A DNA stretch of 64,000 nucleotides from Cladocopium goreaui (lineage: Eukaryota; Sar; Dinophyceae; Suessiales; Symbiodiniaceae): the NCBI GenBank assembly GCA_947184155.2, contig CAMXCT020001149.1, positions 1 through 64,000 on the forward strand, given 5' to 3'. Below are positions 19,120-29,747 of the stretch, piece after piece. Position 1 is the stretch's first letter. Every line of letters begins with the position of its first letter. The position numbers and the translations under genes were made by a program. The notes under the pieces are model-generated. The model was not told the origin of the DNA. It searched no databases and worked only from the letters and a program-made list of their open reading frames with translations.

Positions 19120-19615
19120 CCTGCCGCGTCTTTGGACAGATAAACCCGTAAAACTGGGAGAGAGAAATCAAACAAGAAAAGAGAGAGTAAAGAAGGTGGA
19201 GTCACTTCAATAGGTTCGCACAGGAAGTAACTAAATCTTAACAAAAAAGGGGGGAAAAGGTGTCCTCAATACTAAAAAGAACAGAGGTGAGTGGTATAGG
19301 TAGCAGAGCACCTGTCACGTCTTTGGACAGACACACTGTGTGAGCACAAGAGAAGTCCAGAAAAGAGGCAATGAAGACGAGAGAAACAAAGAAATCAGAT
19401 AAAGAGAGGGAACTTGGTAAAGCAGTGCAGAAAAAAGAACAGTGACCTGTCACGTCTTTGGACAGACACACTGTGTGATCGCAAATAAAAGCACGGGAAA
19501 AGAAAAAGGTGAGCCTGTCACGTCTCAGGACAGACACCCTGTGTAAAAACCGGTACTCAAAAAGGGGTGAAAGAAGGTTGCGCGAGGTGCCTGTCACGTC
19601 TTTGGACAGACACCC
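19120..19615 (-). repeat. Array of five copies of a short motif upstream of the USP-like ORF
   Basis: Minus-strand copies lie at 19615-19590, 19544-19514, 19477-19446, 19342-19311 and 19146-19120 (the last degenerate). The core is CTGTCCAAAGACGTGACAGG, usually preceded by ACAGTGTGT or a close variant. Start-to-start distances are 76, 68, 135 and 191 nt, so the copies are not all in one reading frame although three read CLSKDVTG in the same frame. Pyrimidine-rich tracts separate them. The rest of 19036-19884 holds no gene that I can support. Confidence 0.8.
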
Positions 19616-19884
19616 AGGCAACAAATAAAAAACCAAACCTTGAGATCTGAGCTCGATGCCAATCAGGTGATTAAGAATCACAAAACCAGATCTAAGGTTA
19701 CGCAATCTCTCTACCAGGTGTTCAATCTAAGGGCCAGACGAAAACCAAAAGAGAGCAACAAGACTTAAACACAATCTCTTAAATCCAAAGAAAAAAGGGG
19801 GGGTTCCGGCAGCACAGGAGGAATCGAGCACAGTAAGTCGCCCCAGCAACAAACTACACAACAAGTCCCTTACCCCTGGGCTAA

Positions 19885-20406
19885 CTACGCAGTTACCAGT
19901 ACTCTCCTCTGCAACAGGTGTGCTCGGCTACTGGTAACTTGAACCGAAAACTTGAGCCAAAGGGTACCGGGGTTGTGTGCAGTAGCAACGGCGACATTAC
20001 CTTCATTGTCAATAAACATACAACCATGGAGTTCAGGATAAGAACTAGCTGCCGTGTGTATTTTGCAGAAGGCTTGTTCGACAAACCGAGACAAAAAGCA
20101 AACAATGCACTGGTCATATAGGAATGTGCCAATAAATCGATGGCAAATCAGATATTGTCCTTTGGGTCTATAAGGAACAGCAAACCAGATGCAGTTGGGG
20201 TTGGTGCAGTGGAACGGGATAGGTGCAGCCGTAAACACCACAGGGAGAGGCAGTTGCTGCCATGGGATGTCAACCCGGGTATGGCAATTCCACGCAGCTG
20301 TGTCAAGGTGAAAAGTACGCGAGCGTGGAAATTGAACACAGTAGACCGTCCATTGGCAGGGCTTCCCAGTCAGCAATATGAACAAAATGAACAGAAACTT
20401 GCTCAT
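19885..20406 (-). CDS. Hypothetical 173-aa Cys-rich ORF with hydrophobic N-terminus
   Basis: The ORF begins with a short hydrophobic run (MSKFLFILFILLTG) that could act as a signal peptide or anchor, followed by a Cys/His-containing region with no recognised family. It is collinear with the large minus-strand ORFs downstream and sits just before the motif array. No homology is evident elsewhere in the window. It may be a chance ORF. Confidence 0.25.
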   Translation of the reverse strand: MSKFLFILFILLTGKPCQWTVYCVQFPRSRTFHLDTAAWNCHTRVDIPWQQLPLPVVFTAAPIPFHCTNPNCIWFAVPYRPKGQYLICHRFIGTFLYDQCIVCFLSRFVEQAFCKIHTAASSYPELHGCMFIDNEGNVAVATAHNPGTLWLKFSVQVTSSRAHLLQRRVLVTA

Positions 20407-20906
20407 GATGTAATAAGGAATACAACCAAAGCAAAATTTGTGCCATGGTGGAGGTGCACTGTCCAGCGGATTTAAGTTTGTGGAAGATCCATTCCTTGGC
20501 CTGTGGACAAATGGCGTTCAACTACAGCATCATAATTATGACCAAAGAAGAATTGCAGCAGATCTTCTGCTCTTCCAATTCCTGCTCCGAAAAACCTCAT
20601 TCCTACGAGGATGCTTTGCATTTGTTTTTTCTGAAGAAGTTGAATTGCAGTTGGCGAAAGCTGCGATGGTGACCCATGACGCCTAGGTCGGCAGGGTGAA
20701 TCTTACGGGCAGCAGGCAGCAGTTGCTTAGGAAGTACAGTCGGCATGACTGGGGTCAAATGACCTTCGAGTGCATGAATTGGAAGTTCCGGCATTGGGTC
20801 AATCCCAATTTGCTTGGAGGAGAAATCACGGATACGTTGTTCTCGTGCCAGGGTTTGTACTTGTTCACGCAGGGCTTGATATTGAGCTCGAGCTTGTTTC
20901 GGGTGA
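20407..20906. other. Junction region between divergent elements
   Basis: This lies between the minus-strand ORFs and the plus-strand LINE. Competing short ORFs exist on both strands (for example a 165-aa minus-strand frame at 20603-21100), but no domain or repeat identifies a gene. Confidence 0.35.
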
Positions 20907-21362
20907 ACGACTCCGGACCATGCATGCTTGGTTGCTGTTTCAGCAGGTTCGGTAAGCCAGTTGCGTAGACGCTCAGACATCCAGACAGTGGCTAATAAAT
21001 GTGGCATCCGCAGTGAATGTTTTACCCACTGTAGACAATTCCTTGCACAAGCACTGGCCAACTCTTCTGAGTTTAGCCTCCTTTGTGCTGAAGTCCTCAA
21101 ATATCGTCTAGAAAAGAAAAAAGACTGCTGTACTGCCCTCAGACATTCACCACATGGAATGTATCAGGTTGGAGAATGTTGCAATGGACTAACCCTAAGA
21201 CACAAGCCATCCTCCGCCGGGCTCGGCATGGCATTGTCTGCCTCCAAGAAACCAGATGGACGGCGAGTGCTGCTACCAATTTTCTCCAAAACTATCCAGG
21301 CTTTCTTATTGCGCACTCTCCATCGATCGTTACAGAAAATGGAGGCCTGTCGGGAGGAGTAG
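20907..21362 (+). pseudogene. Remnant of the small ORF upstream of the LINE endonuclease
   Basis: The frame is open from 20907 (TGA at 20904) to 21362 and overlaps the endonuclease frame, which is open from 21092. Its register relative to the endonuclease is the same (-1 or +2) as for the 139-aa ORF of the minus-strand LINE. Weak similarity is visible around LKYRLEKKKD. It has no recognised domain and is 5'-broken. An overlapping minus-strand ORF competes for part of this interval. Confidence 0.3.
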
Positions 21363-22036
21363 CCATGTTGATTCCATGCTCCTTTAGACTACTGCAAGAA
21401 ATTGTTATCACGCCTGGCAAACTCCTTGCCGCACAAGTCCAGACCAGAACCGCTTTTGGGTGATTTCGGCCCTATTGTCATCCCAGCAGCGCTAAAGAAG
21501 ACTGTGAAACGCTTGCCAAATGGCTATCTGATCATCAGGACCATCCTGATCCCTTTTTCATTGTCGGAGACTTTAATCATGGTCATCACCTCTCCCTTGA
21601 CGCCTGGCACCGCATTTTAAGTTGTGCTCAAGGTGACGACATCGTCAAAGATGAACCGACCTTCTGGGGCCCAAACGGCTCGTCATCAATCGACAAAGTC
21701 ATTCTTCCGACCGAATACATGAATCGTGGGCTAATCCAACATCAGGTGTTCTATGATTGTCTTTTTGAGTCTGCCGGGCATGCATGCATATCCATCCAAT
21801 TGCGCCACAGGCCACCAGTTTCTAGTAGCCCTGACCTGCCTTTACATATGATCATACCGGCCAGTGTCTTCCAACCGGGCAAGGACCGACATGACACCCG
21901 ACAAGTGTGGCCGTCACTCCAATCGCTGGTTCGCCGACTTTGCTTAGTCTCCCAACCCACATTTGAATCCCTTCAAGCATTATTATGCAATGGTGGATGT
22001 CACTCCCCAAGCGGCCCCGGGACTTCAACACTCTGA
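21092..22036 (+). pseudogene. LINE AP-endonuclease domain, broken
   Basis: In one frame the endonuclease motifs appear in order: TWNVSGW (~21152), LQETRW, GGLSGGVAML, VGDFNHGHH (~21563) and SSSIDKVILP (~21695). A TGA at 21461-21463 interrupts the frame, and near 22.0 kb the homology passes to another frame. As in the minus-strand LINE, no ATG precedes the WNVSG motif in the open frame. It would nick target DNA if intact. Confidence 0.6.
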
Positions 22037-23048
22037 GAATATCTCTAAACGTTTGCTACGAGAGCTTCTGGCGGCCCTTCCAGGCTTCCGCCCTGCCCTA
22101 GAAGAATATTGCCAATCATCCACTGTAATCACGGTTCCTCGTACCTTCCTTTGGAAGTGTCTCGAGCTCCTTGATCTTCAGCTACAACAACAGCATCTTA
22201 TCACTAGGAATAGAGATGAAACTACCCGCAGTCGTGACCTGGGCACTAATGCCCCTCTGTGGCAGAGATTGCGAGCTAGCTGCCCGCGAACTGTATTTTA
22301 TAATGGTCCTATTCTGGACGGTGCAGGCAACCAGTGCCAGACCGACCTGGACTTGTCTGCAGCCATGCTCGCTACCCGCAAGTTCTGGTTCCAACCGCCT
22401 GTTAAATATGATCCTGAGTGGACAGACCACCTGGAGCAGTATAAAGCACAAGCCCAGCCCTGGCCACATGTTCCCCCACCCGGCGCGGAAGACCTAATCA
22501 GAACTGTTCTTGCCACCAACGATTCTTCCCCAGGTCCAGACGGAATACCCTATGCAGCATGGCGACTCCACCCTGGAGTGTCATCTGATGCGATGATTAC
22601 GCATCTCAATGATATCTGTAGATCCTCAGTCCCTCCCCCTTGCTCAGTCCAAGCATGGATCCCGAAAGCCAAAATGGGCCCCACTGCTGATAATTTCCGT
22701 CCATTGGGTATGCCATCGACATTTGAGAGAGTCATAGACGGAAGCATCGCGACAGTCATGACCAGAGCGATTGCTCCACTACTCCACCCCTCTCAAACGG
22801 TGTTAAATGTCTTCCGCGAACCGCAAAGTGCTGTCCAATCCGTCCAAGCTGTTCTAGACCAAGATGCACCATGTGCATGCCTGTCATTGGACCTTTCCAA
22901 AGCATTCGAACAGATTAACCCCTACTGGATCTTGCAAATTTTATCAGCATGTAAAGCCCCCTGGTGGATCATCATGATACCCGGCACATCCTCCTCTTTC
23001 GAAGATGTAGGCACAAGGTCCAAGGCAAGTTGTTACCCTCAAAAATGA
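21963..23048 (+). pseudogene. LINE reverse transcriptase, N-terminal part
   Basis: The 361-aa frame carries the RT fingers and palm start: SPGPDGIPYAAW, VQAWIPKAK, TADNFRPLGMP, and motif A SLDLSKAFEQINPYWIL. Near nt 22960-22970 the homology moves into the next entry's frame, so the RT is split just after motif A. It aligns by eye with the minus-strand LINE RT. Confidence 0.7.
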
Positions 23049-26000
23049 TTGTCACAGGCGTTGACATGGGTCGATCTTTTTCAGTCCTGCTCTTTTGCGT
23101 CGCCATGGATCCGGTTTTGACCTATCTCAACCGAATCCCCGGCATGCTGACAGTTCAAGGGTATGTTGATGACACCACGATGGTGGGAGATACCACAGCA
23201 GGCATGCAATGGCTCTCAGATGCCTGGCAAGCTTGCATCCGTTTGAAATCCGCTGGCATCCAAATAGATGAACACCACTGCTGGCGAACCAGTGGGATCA
23301 ATATGCATGCAGCTAGCTCTGGTCAGATCGACCAATACCCTCCATTAAACTGGACACAAAGTTTACCAGGACATGCTACATTGCGGCAAGCATTGGTTCA
23401 CAGAGCAGGTTATAGCACCACCACCATAGTGTGCCGAGCAAATTTGTTTGTGTGTCTCACCCCAGCAGAGGTTGATTTAATATTAGCCGGAGGGCATCTT
23501 GCTAAAATTGACCCACTCTTCCTTGTACAGTGTAGTTGTTCCAACAAGTGCAGCATACTGGTTAACCACCCAGCCTCCCATAGTACTCTGAATGCGCTAG
23601 AACGCTCCGACTGGGGAGCCCACCTCATTGAGGGAAAAACTACTGCGCTGGGTCTGCTACTATATGGTAAATATACCCGTAGCCATCAAGGGTGGACCCC
23701 AGTAGAGGAACTTATAGGCACACAAGCCATTAACCCCAAAGCCATGTCCAAAGCCAACCATCGGCTTGCCCTCTTCGCCACACCTGCTCACTCTGTAGTG
23801 CAAAGAAGCCTTGCCAATAACTGTTTTATTCTGTCCCTTAATATCTACCAAAGTACATACTTTGGCTTTACTCCGGACGACATCAATTTATACCAACAAC
23901 GCTCTGCGAAACTTATCCTTGGCAGACCATGGCTGGCCGCACGGTATCTCCCACACATATTTAGGTGGTTAGGTATTGCTCCTGCACTAGACCCAGCGGT
24001 CACACTCACTGCAGCGTGTTTGGGTTATTGGCTTAGACAGAATGGCTCTACCGCCTTTCTCTCACCGGAGTACCCGGATGTAGGGACAAGGCAAGGAGCG
24101 GTTGTCCAACGCATCTTCCGAACATGGATCCCCCTGCTCGGACTTGACACAGTCGGCAACTTGTTACGCATAACTGCAGGACAAAACACCAGGAAAAAAC
24201 ACTTCCAATTCCTCCGCCAGCTGAAACTCAGTCTTTACGAGGCCATCCAAGTGCATGCACTGCAATATCTACAGTCTAGAGTAAGCTTACAACTCCTACC
24301 AGGCGGGGTATCGTGGGCTTGGTTGACCCATTTAGCCACAGTGCCTAAACTTGCTGTTAATGGAGTTGCACGCTTTGCTGTCTTGCGGTGGGCAGTGAAT
24401 GAGGATGATGATGAATGCCTGCGGCTTCGACTTGCAGGCTCGCTGCAGGCTGAGCAGCCATGCCAACTCTGTGGAATTCCCACCCGTTTGTACCCACTCG
24501 GACTTAATTTTGCCCCAGCCTGTGAGAAATGCTGCCATGACCATGATATTAATGCTACCACTCTGTACAGTAGTGAGAGATGGGGGATCCCGACCACATC
24601 CCCCTGGCATGCCATCGCGGAATCTGCTCGGGGATCTTTTCATATTCCTGCCTCCTGGCGTGACCGGGCACGAGATCTCGCCCCCTGCGTAGCGTGCGGA
24701 CATGGAGACAATTCCTCTCAACATTGGGCCCGTTTCTGCATAGTGCCTGTCCTAGTTGCCAACATCTTGTCACCTTCCCCCAATCCAGTGAAATCATTGG
24801 ATCAACTAGCCCGAGTCAACACAGCTGGATGCGTGATCGCGAGCCACATTCTGCATCAGTTCCGCCGACTCTTGCTTGAGCATGGAGGCATGCAACATGC
24901 GCCATCTTCAGTTCCCCTAAGTGTCCCTGAATGGCTAACCCGCCTACATGACAATGCTCTGCAAGCAATCCCAACTCGCTTCCTCCCGGAGCCTGTCTCT
25001 CCCATCAGACCCCAGAGTGCAGGCGCAGACAACCAGAATCATCCCTGCTACATGCAAACCGCCGCCAATGAAGCAGTTACTCTCCACTCTGCAGCACTTC
25101 CCGATCTGGTTTGCACAGCTATCACATCCATTGCCCCGGATCAGCCTATCGCTGTGCTCCCCCTTGGACATCCATGGCTTAGCCTCATTGCCCCAGCTCG
25201 AGCTGCTGGATTCCGCCCTAATGCCAAGATTGTACCAGCCTGCCCCAACTCGCCTGATTCCTTCTGTACAGTTACAGCTCTTCAATCCATCAGTCCTAAC
25301 GAGTTGATCTTAGCAATCCCTCCCGACGATACACCATCCGAACCCTCGATACAGATCGTAGGCCAATTCGATGGCAGTTGTATACACGAAGATGCCTTAG
25401 GAGGAGCTGGATATGTCATATATGTAATAGAAGGTGGTCGGTCTCGCGTTATTGCATGTCGGTCAGTCGCTCTGCCGCATTGTTCAGATAATATAGAAGC
25501 AGAAATCATGGCCTGTTTGTATCTTGTTGAAGAAGTTGCTGTTGTCGTTAAGCAGCTCTTATCGAGCCGCGGCCTCACGCCCAAGGTAGTCATCCAAGGT
25601 GATATTCTCCCTGTCATTAAGTACTTCCAATTTGCAGGCCGTCTCCGGAGACTAGATATGCACCAACCATTGGAAAGCATTCGTTCAACCGTAAGTCTAC
25701 ATCTCCCTTGTAGCCTCTTCATATACCTGCCTCGAGTTGCTAACGGCATAGCAGATGACTTGGCAGGGCAAGCCACTCAGTTCCTGTTGGCTAAATATAG
25801 GAGCGACCCTGCTGCCTTCAATCGGAATGCTGGGCCGGTGTCCATCAAGCCATCATTCCCCACGGGCCTCTTTCAGGTCGGAGGCTTTCACATTCAAAGT
25901 TTTGAACAGCCCTGGAGCCAGCCGATACTTACCCTAGTAGAGAGGCCCAGTATTGATCACGGTCTTCTCCGCAAACACGTGACCCTCCACCCCCATCACC

Positions 26001-26935
26001 GCCAGCTGATCGAATCCTATCTCTCCCCGTGTCTACCGCAAAACTGCAGTATTGAAATTGACTATTCCCCCAAAGCTGCCGACAACCATGGACGAAGATA
26101 TTGCTGCACCATAGGAGGCCAGCGACTACCGAGAGCCGCCAGGCTTTTATTGTTCGGACGGAATCATTGCGAAGTTGACCTCAAAGGATCTTTTTATGAA
26201 CTTGTCCGACGCCTGGGATTACTGTTTGCGCCCGACTTAGTACCCCTCCCAACCATCGATGAGTTCCGCGCGCAGCTAGCCCGTGACCCCTATATTCAAA
26301 AAGTAGAAGCAATCTGCCCTGACACCATCAAGCAACTCCCATTGAGGATTATCAATAGCTCCCTTGATGCTACATACCGATATCTAAGCTCTCTTGTTGA
26401 TGACTCCCCCAGTGCTAGTGTAAGTGCAATCCTCTGCCAACTCTGGTCTTTGAGTACAACTCTGACTACTCAGTTGCTACCGCGTTTCCGCCCAGAGTTC
26501 CTGGTCAACCATAATGACAGCGCTTTTAGATTGCTAGAGCACTTTGAAGCCATAATTGTCGAGGACACCATTCGTGCCATCATTGCCCGCCACCCAACAC
26601 AATCCTTGGTGTGGCTACACGATGGTTTCTTAGTTGCTCCCCCGCCTCCTGAACAAATGGTAAGGCAGATCGAGAAGGAAGTTCTGTCCAAGCATCAGCT
26701 TTACTATGGTCAGACATGGTTCAAAGTCACCTCCCTTGCAGCGGCGCGCAACGCATACGTAGACACCCTCAAGCATACCGCCAGCAGCCATGCCCTATCC
26801 CTCACCCGTCGTGCACCCCACAGTTCCCAACGTAAACAGCGCAGTGCTCAAGGATCGCCACACATCTGCACCACCCCCTTGGAAGCCCTTGCCAAACTGC
26901 GTGCTCGACGTGAACGCTCGACGGGAGTGAGTTGA
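22964..26935 (+). CDS. LINE RT C-terminal part, zinc fingers, RNase H and polymerase-palm-like extension
   Basis: This 1323-aa frame starts in the RT palm (GVDMGRSFSV, then catalytic YVDD near residue 67). CQLC...CEKC lies near 499 and CVACGHGDNSSQHW..C near 574. An RNase H domain follows: FDGS (~801), EAEIMAC (~845), QGDILPV (~879) and ANGIADDLAG (~926). Beyond it is a ~370-residue extension absent from the broken minus-strand LINE. The extension contains CEVDLKGSFYELVRRLG (~1067) and SLVWLHDGFLVAPPP (~1213). An Asp-containing motif A and a strand-HD-strand motif C at this distance suggest a second polymerase palm such as family A or single-subunit RNA polymerase, but this is uncertain. The nucleotides 25434-25666 are duplicated at 7575-7807. 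Confidence 0.75.
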   Translation: MDHHDTRHILLFRRCRHKVQGKLLPSKMIVTGVDMGRSFSVLLFCVAMDPVLTYLNRIPGMLTVQGYVDDTTMVGDTTAGMQWLSDAWQACIRLKSAGIQIDEHHCWRTSGINMHAASSGQIDQYPPLNWTQSLPGHATLRQALVHRAGYSTTTIVCRANLFVCLTPAEVDLILAGGHLAKIDPLFLVQCSCSNKCSILVNHPASHSTLNALERSDWGAHLIEGKTTALGLLLYGKYTRSHQGWTPVEELIGTQAINPKAMSKANHRLALFATPAHSVVQRSLANNCFILSLNIYQSTYFGFTPDDINLYQQRSAKLILGRPWLAARYLPHIFRWLGIAPALDPAVTLTAACLGYWLRQNGSTAFLSPEYPDVGTRQGAVVQRIFRTWIPLLGLDTVGNLLRITAGQNTRKKHFQFLRQLKLSLYEAIQVHALQYLQSRVSLQLLPGGVSWAWLTHLATVPKLAVNGVARFAVLRWAVNEDDDECLRLRLAGSLQAEQPCQLCGIPTRLYPLGLNFAPACEKCCHDHDINATTLYSSERWGIPTTSPWHAIAESARGSFHIPASWRDRARDLAPCVACGHGDNSSQHWARFCIVPVLVANILSPSPNPVKSLDQLARVNTAGCVIASHILHQFRRLLLEHGGMQHAPSSVPLSVPEWLTRLHDNALQAIPTRFLPEPVSPIRPQSAGADNQNHPCYMQTAANEAVTLHSAALPDLVCTAITSIAPDQPIAVLPLGHPWLSLIAPARAAGFRPNAKIVPACPNSPDSFCTVTALQSISPNELILAIPPDDTPSEPSIQIVGQFDGSCIHEDALGGAGYVIYVIEGGRSRVIACRSVALPHCSDNIEAEIMACLYLVEEVAVVVKQLLSSRGLTPKVVIQGDILPVIKYFQFAGRLRRLDMHQPLESIRSTVSLHLPCSLFIYLPRVANGIADDLAGQATQFLLAKYRSDPAAFNRNAGPVSIKPSFPTGLFQVGGFHIQSFEQPWSQPILTLVERPSIDHGLLRKHVTLHPHHRQLIESYLSPCLPQNCSIEIDYSPKAADNHGRRYCCTIGGQRLPRAARLLLFGRNHCEVDLKGSFYELVRRLGLLFAPDLVPLPTIDEFRAQLARDPYIQKVEAICPDTIKQLPLRIINSSLDATYRYLSSLVDDSPSASVSAILCQLWSLSTTLTTQLLPRFRPEFLVNHNDSAFRLLEHFEAIIVEDTIRAIIARHPTQSLVWLHDGFLVAPPPPEQMVRQIEKEVLSKHQLYYGQTWFKVTSLAAARNAYVDTLKHTASSHALSLTRRAPHSSQRKQRSAQGSPHICTTPLEALAKLRARRERSTGVS
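25434..25666 (+). repeat. Source-like copy of the 233-bp identical patch
   Basis: This stretch lies in frame in RNase H of the plus-strand LINE and is identical to 7575-7807. Being in coding context here, it is the more likely parent or a sister of the parent. Confidence 0.95.
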
Positions 26936-27006
26936 AACGTCCGCCCGGACTCTGTTGCTGCCTCGGTGACCACAAAGCAACCGGTTCTCTGTTGCTCACC
27001 TATCAG

Positions 27007-27660
27007 GGACTAATGCAACCCCTAATAATGAGCCTCAGAATTTATTCCGCTGTTGTCACCCATGAGCATCAAGCTGCAACTCAATAAGTGGACGCGATCT
27101 TACGGAAGGTGACCCGACCTCAAGGCAGACGGCCTGCCACTGCCTAGGCAGTTCCAGGCCACTGCAACGTAGTTATTGGTGATTGAGACCTCCTGTGACT
27201 GCCAATTGAGTTTCATCAGCTCACTACCTGATTTGTACCTACCCCCCGCCAATTTAGTTCTTATGCCTCATGAACGCTGGTCAGGTCAAGTGGGGTGGGC
27301 TCCCAGGGGTACCCTGGGTAGCTCTCCCCACTTGCGCAAGACCCATGAGGCCAATTTAACACTGAACCACACGTCTCGGATAGTGGAAGGCCTTTTCCAT
27401 AAGTAAGTGAGCTAGCCCCAAGTGTTACATGCGCACTTGCGTTAACCCTGAGGACACCAAATTGTGAGCGACCCTCTGTTGCCCACCAATTATATGGTAT
27501 TTCCAGGTGATTAATTAGTCCTCCAGAATGGGCCCAGTTTCAGCCGCTCATTGAGCATCAGCTAACCCTAAATTTCACCCTGCAGAGGCTACTAGGTGGC
27601 CAAGCTGTGGAAGCTGTAGAAACTGTTCAACATGGCCGTGCCCACTTCACAGTTTAGTTA
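27007..27660 (+). repeat. Tandem duplication, unit 1 (654 bp)
   Basis: The unit starts at GGACTAATGCAACCCC and repeats at 27661 with an offset of 654 bp. The two units differ by scattered substitutions and small indels. Unit 1 contains hairpin copy 1. Confidence 0.9.
27287..27334. other. Conserved hairpin copy 1, two-level stem
   Basis: The outer stem CAAGTGGGG/CCCCACTTG (9 bp) encloses a 3-nt internal loop and an inner stem GCTCCCAGGG paired with CCCTGGG-T-AGC (one bulged T) with loop GTA. The next 10 bases including the last arm (CTTGCGCAAG) form a further palindrome. Confidence 0.75.
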
Positions 27661-28308
27661 GGACTAATTCAACCCCTAATAATGAGCCTCAGAATTTACT
27701 CTACTATAGTCACCAATGAGCATAAAGCTGCAACCCACTAATTTGACGTGATCTTGCGGCAGGTGACCCGACCTCAAGACAGGCGGCCTGCCACTGCCTA
27801 GGCAGTTCCAGGCCACTGCAACGTAGTTATTGGTGATTGAGACCTCCTGTGACTGCCAATTGAGTTTCATCAGCTCACTACCTGATTTGTACCTACCCCC
27901 CGCCAACTTAGTTCTTATGCCTCATGAACGCTGGTCAGGTCAAGTGGGGTGAGCTCCCAGGGGTACTCTGGGTAGCTCTCCCCACTTGCACAAGACTCAT
28001 GAGGACATTTTAACACTGAACCACACGCCTCGGATAGTGGAAGGCCTTTTCCATAATTAAGTGAGCTAGCCCAAAGTGTTACATGCGCACTAGCGTTAAC
28101 CCGGAGGACACCAAATTGTGGGCGACCCTCTGTTGCCTACCAATTATATGGCATTCCCAGGTGATTAATTAGTCCCCCAGAATGGCCCTAGTTCCAGCCG
28201 CTCACTGAGCATCAGCTAACCTTAAATATCACCCTGCAGATGCTACTAGGTTGCCAAGCGGTAGAAACTGTTCAACACGACCGTGTCCACCTCACAGTTT
28301 AATTACTG
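27661..28308 (+). repeat. Tandem duplication, unit 2
   Basis: Second copy of the unit beginning at 27007. It is slightly shorter because of indels near its end and contains hairpin copy 2. Confidence 0.9.
27941..27988. other. Conserved hairpin copy 2
   Basis: Same architecture as copy 1. The inner right arm reads CTCTGGG, turning one G-C pair into a G-U pair if transcribed, which keeps the RNA stem. Confidence 0.75.
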
Positions 28309-28663
28309 GTGTATCTCACAGTATAGTTCCACGCTGCCTTGAGCTCCTGCTTGCTTACTTCTTTGCTTACTTCTGGGTGTCCAGAGGGAATCAACTTCCC
28401 ACCCAGGGGAAAAGGTGGGAAGGAGGGAAAAAAAAAGAAGTTACGGTTTCTCTCTGGACTCCAGCTCCTCAGCAAACACAGGCATCGCGAAGCTGAGCAC
28501 AAAACAGTTTGCCCTGAGATGATGGACTAGCGGTAGGACAATTTTTATGTCGCACTTCCTTCTCAGCCTGTTGGACAGTTCCTTCACCAGGGGTGTCCTG
28601 GGAACGCATAATCAAGCATCCTTGTCCAATGGCACCTGTGTAATTGCCATGAGACCCTCGCTG

Positions 28664-28685
28664 TTCCCAAGGGTACCTTGGGTAA
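28664..28685. other. Conserved hairpin copy 3
   Basis: The inner stem is CCCAAGG, loop GTA, CCTTGGG, flanked by GTT and T-AAT, so that TT pairs with AA beside the same bulged T. The outer stem is absent. Confidence 0.7.
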
Positions 28686-29747
28686 TGGAGAAGGCTACAG
28701 CGACCCGCATCGAGGTGCTCAGGCCCCTTCGGACTGATACAAAGCACAAAAAGCAGTAGTAGTCACCTGCTGTATTTGAATCTAGTTTTTTGCCTGTCCG
28801 TAGGAAAGCCTTGTAACATCATATTCTCCGACCCGCTGATGTACCCGCGCATTGTAATCCACTGTACAGTCATAAGCTTATTGTGTAGGTTTTGGATCTT
28901 TTGTTTCGGGCCTTTCTATCCGGGTGCCGTACCAACTGGTCAGGCGCAGTAGTTCAAGGGGAGCTACACTGCCCTTCAGCGACACGTGCCACTTAAATAG
29001 TTACCTTTGTCGAATGGAGCATATCATAGTAAACACGAATGGACGACACTTCCCTGTCCACGTTGTCAGATGCCAACAAATGCTGGGTAGTTATTGCTGA
29101 CTCGCATGTCCCAGGGAAAGATATATCTTCTCTGCTCTAACCATAGTAGTATCCACCAGCACACTACCCAAGCGCTCAACTCCTAATCTCCCACTTTTGT
29201 AGCCAATCCTATTGTTGGATGCTTCATAAACCTGGCCAAATGATTAACGGTTGCTCCCAGGGATAATTGTTGCCCATTTGTCCTGCGCCCGGTTTACCAC
29301 ATTGAGGAGGGCCCTTTATAACGATATACATGACACACCCTTGCTTTTGATAGTTATTGCCGTGTTGGAAGTATCGTCATGCTGAGCAAACGCCTATACT
29401 TAGAGTTGTTTCTCACTATCACCTTCCCAGCCAGCGCACTATCTCAGCCTAGTTGTAGAACTCCCATCAAGGTGGCTATAAGAAATTCCGTGGAATCGTT
29501 AAATAAATGAGGGTTGCTCCCGGGTAATGGACATCACCTCCACACGGCACCGCAGAAGATCAATGGCCATGCACCACCGGCGCAGAACAGAGACGTACCA
29601 CGATGACGCCTCCCTCGCGCAGTGTGATAGAGCCGGTAGGACATTATGTGCTGCCAAGTTAAAGTAGATAGTGCTCTCGCCGCCCATGGTACCTCGTACT
29701 CAGAGCGTGATAGAGCTTAGAGGGCTAGCAGTGTAGGACAGCTGCTG

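Larger units (their letters stand above)
20907..26935 (+). mobile_element. Second LINE of the same family, frameshifted
   Basis: Endonuclease, RT, zinc-finger and RNase H regions follow in LINE order and align by eye with the minus-strand LINE (for example SPGPDGIPYAAWRL versus APGPDGIPYSAWRL). The copy has one in-frame stop in the endonuclease and frame changes near 22.0 and 23.0 kb. No methyltransferase precedes it on this strand, so it is 5'-truncated or belongs to a subfamily lacking that ORF. Confidence 0.7.

Noticed and set aside
19120..19615. CRISPR-like repeat array
   Set aside because: Spacing is irregular (76, 68, 135 and 191 nt), copies vary, and the setting is a eukaryotic retroelement.
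19238..19705. 155-aa minus-strand ORF with repeated CLSKDVTG peptide
   Set aside because: The peptide is a by-product of the nucleotide motif; one internal copy reads in a different frame and the spacers are low-complexity.
19949..19970. Sequence resembling a relict dinoflagellate spliced leader (minus strand, TTTGGCTCAAG end)
   Set aside because: Only the last 11 bases match well; the rest needs mismatches and gaps. A similar partial match (TTGGCTCAAG) occurs at about 45386-45395 without context.
20603..21100. 165-aa minus-strand ORF with natural-looking composition
   Set aside because: It is antisense to the upstream ORF and start of the plus-strand LINE, whose register is conserved with the other LINE. 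No domain supports it.
26936..27000. Hammerhead or HDV-like ribozyme at the LINE 3' end (a GAAAC word is present)
   Set aside because: No matching CTGATGA core or HDV pairing was found around it.
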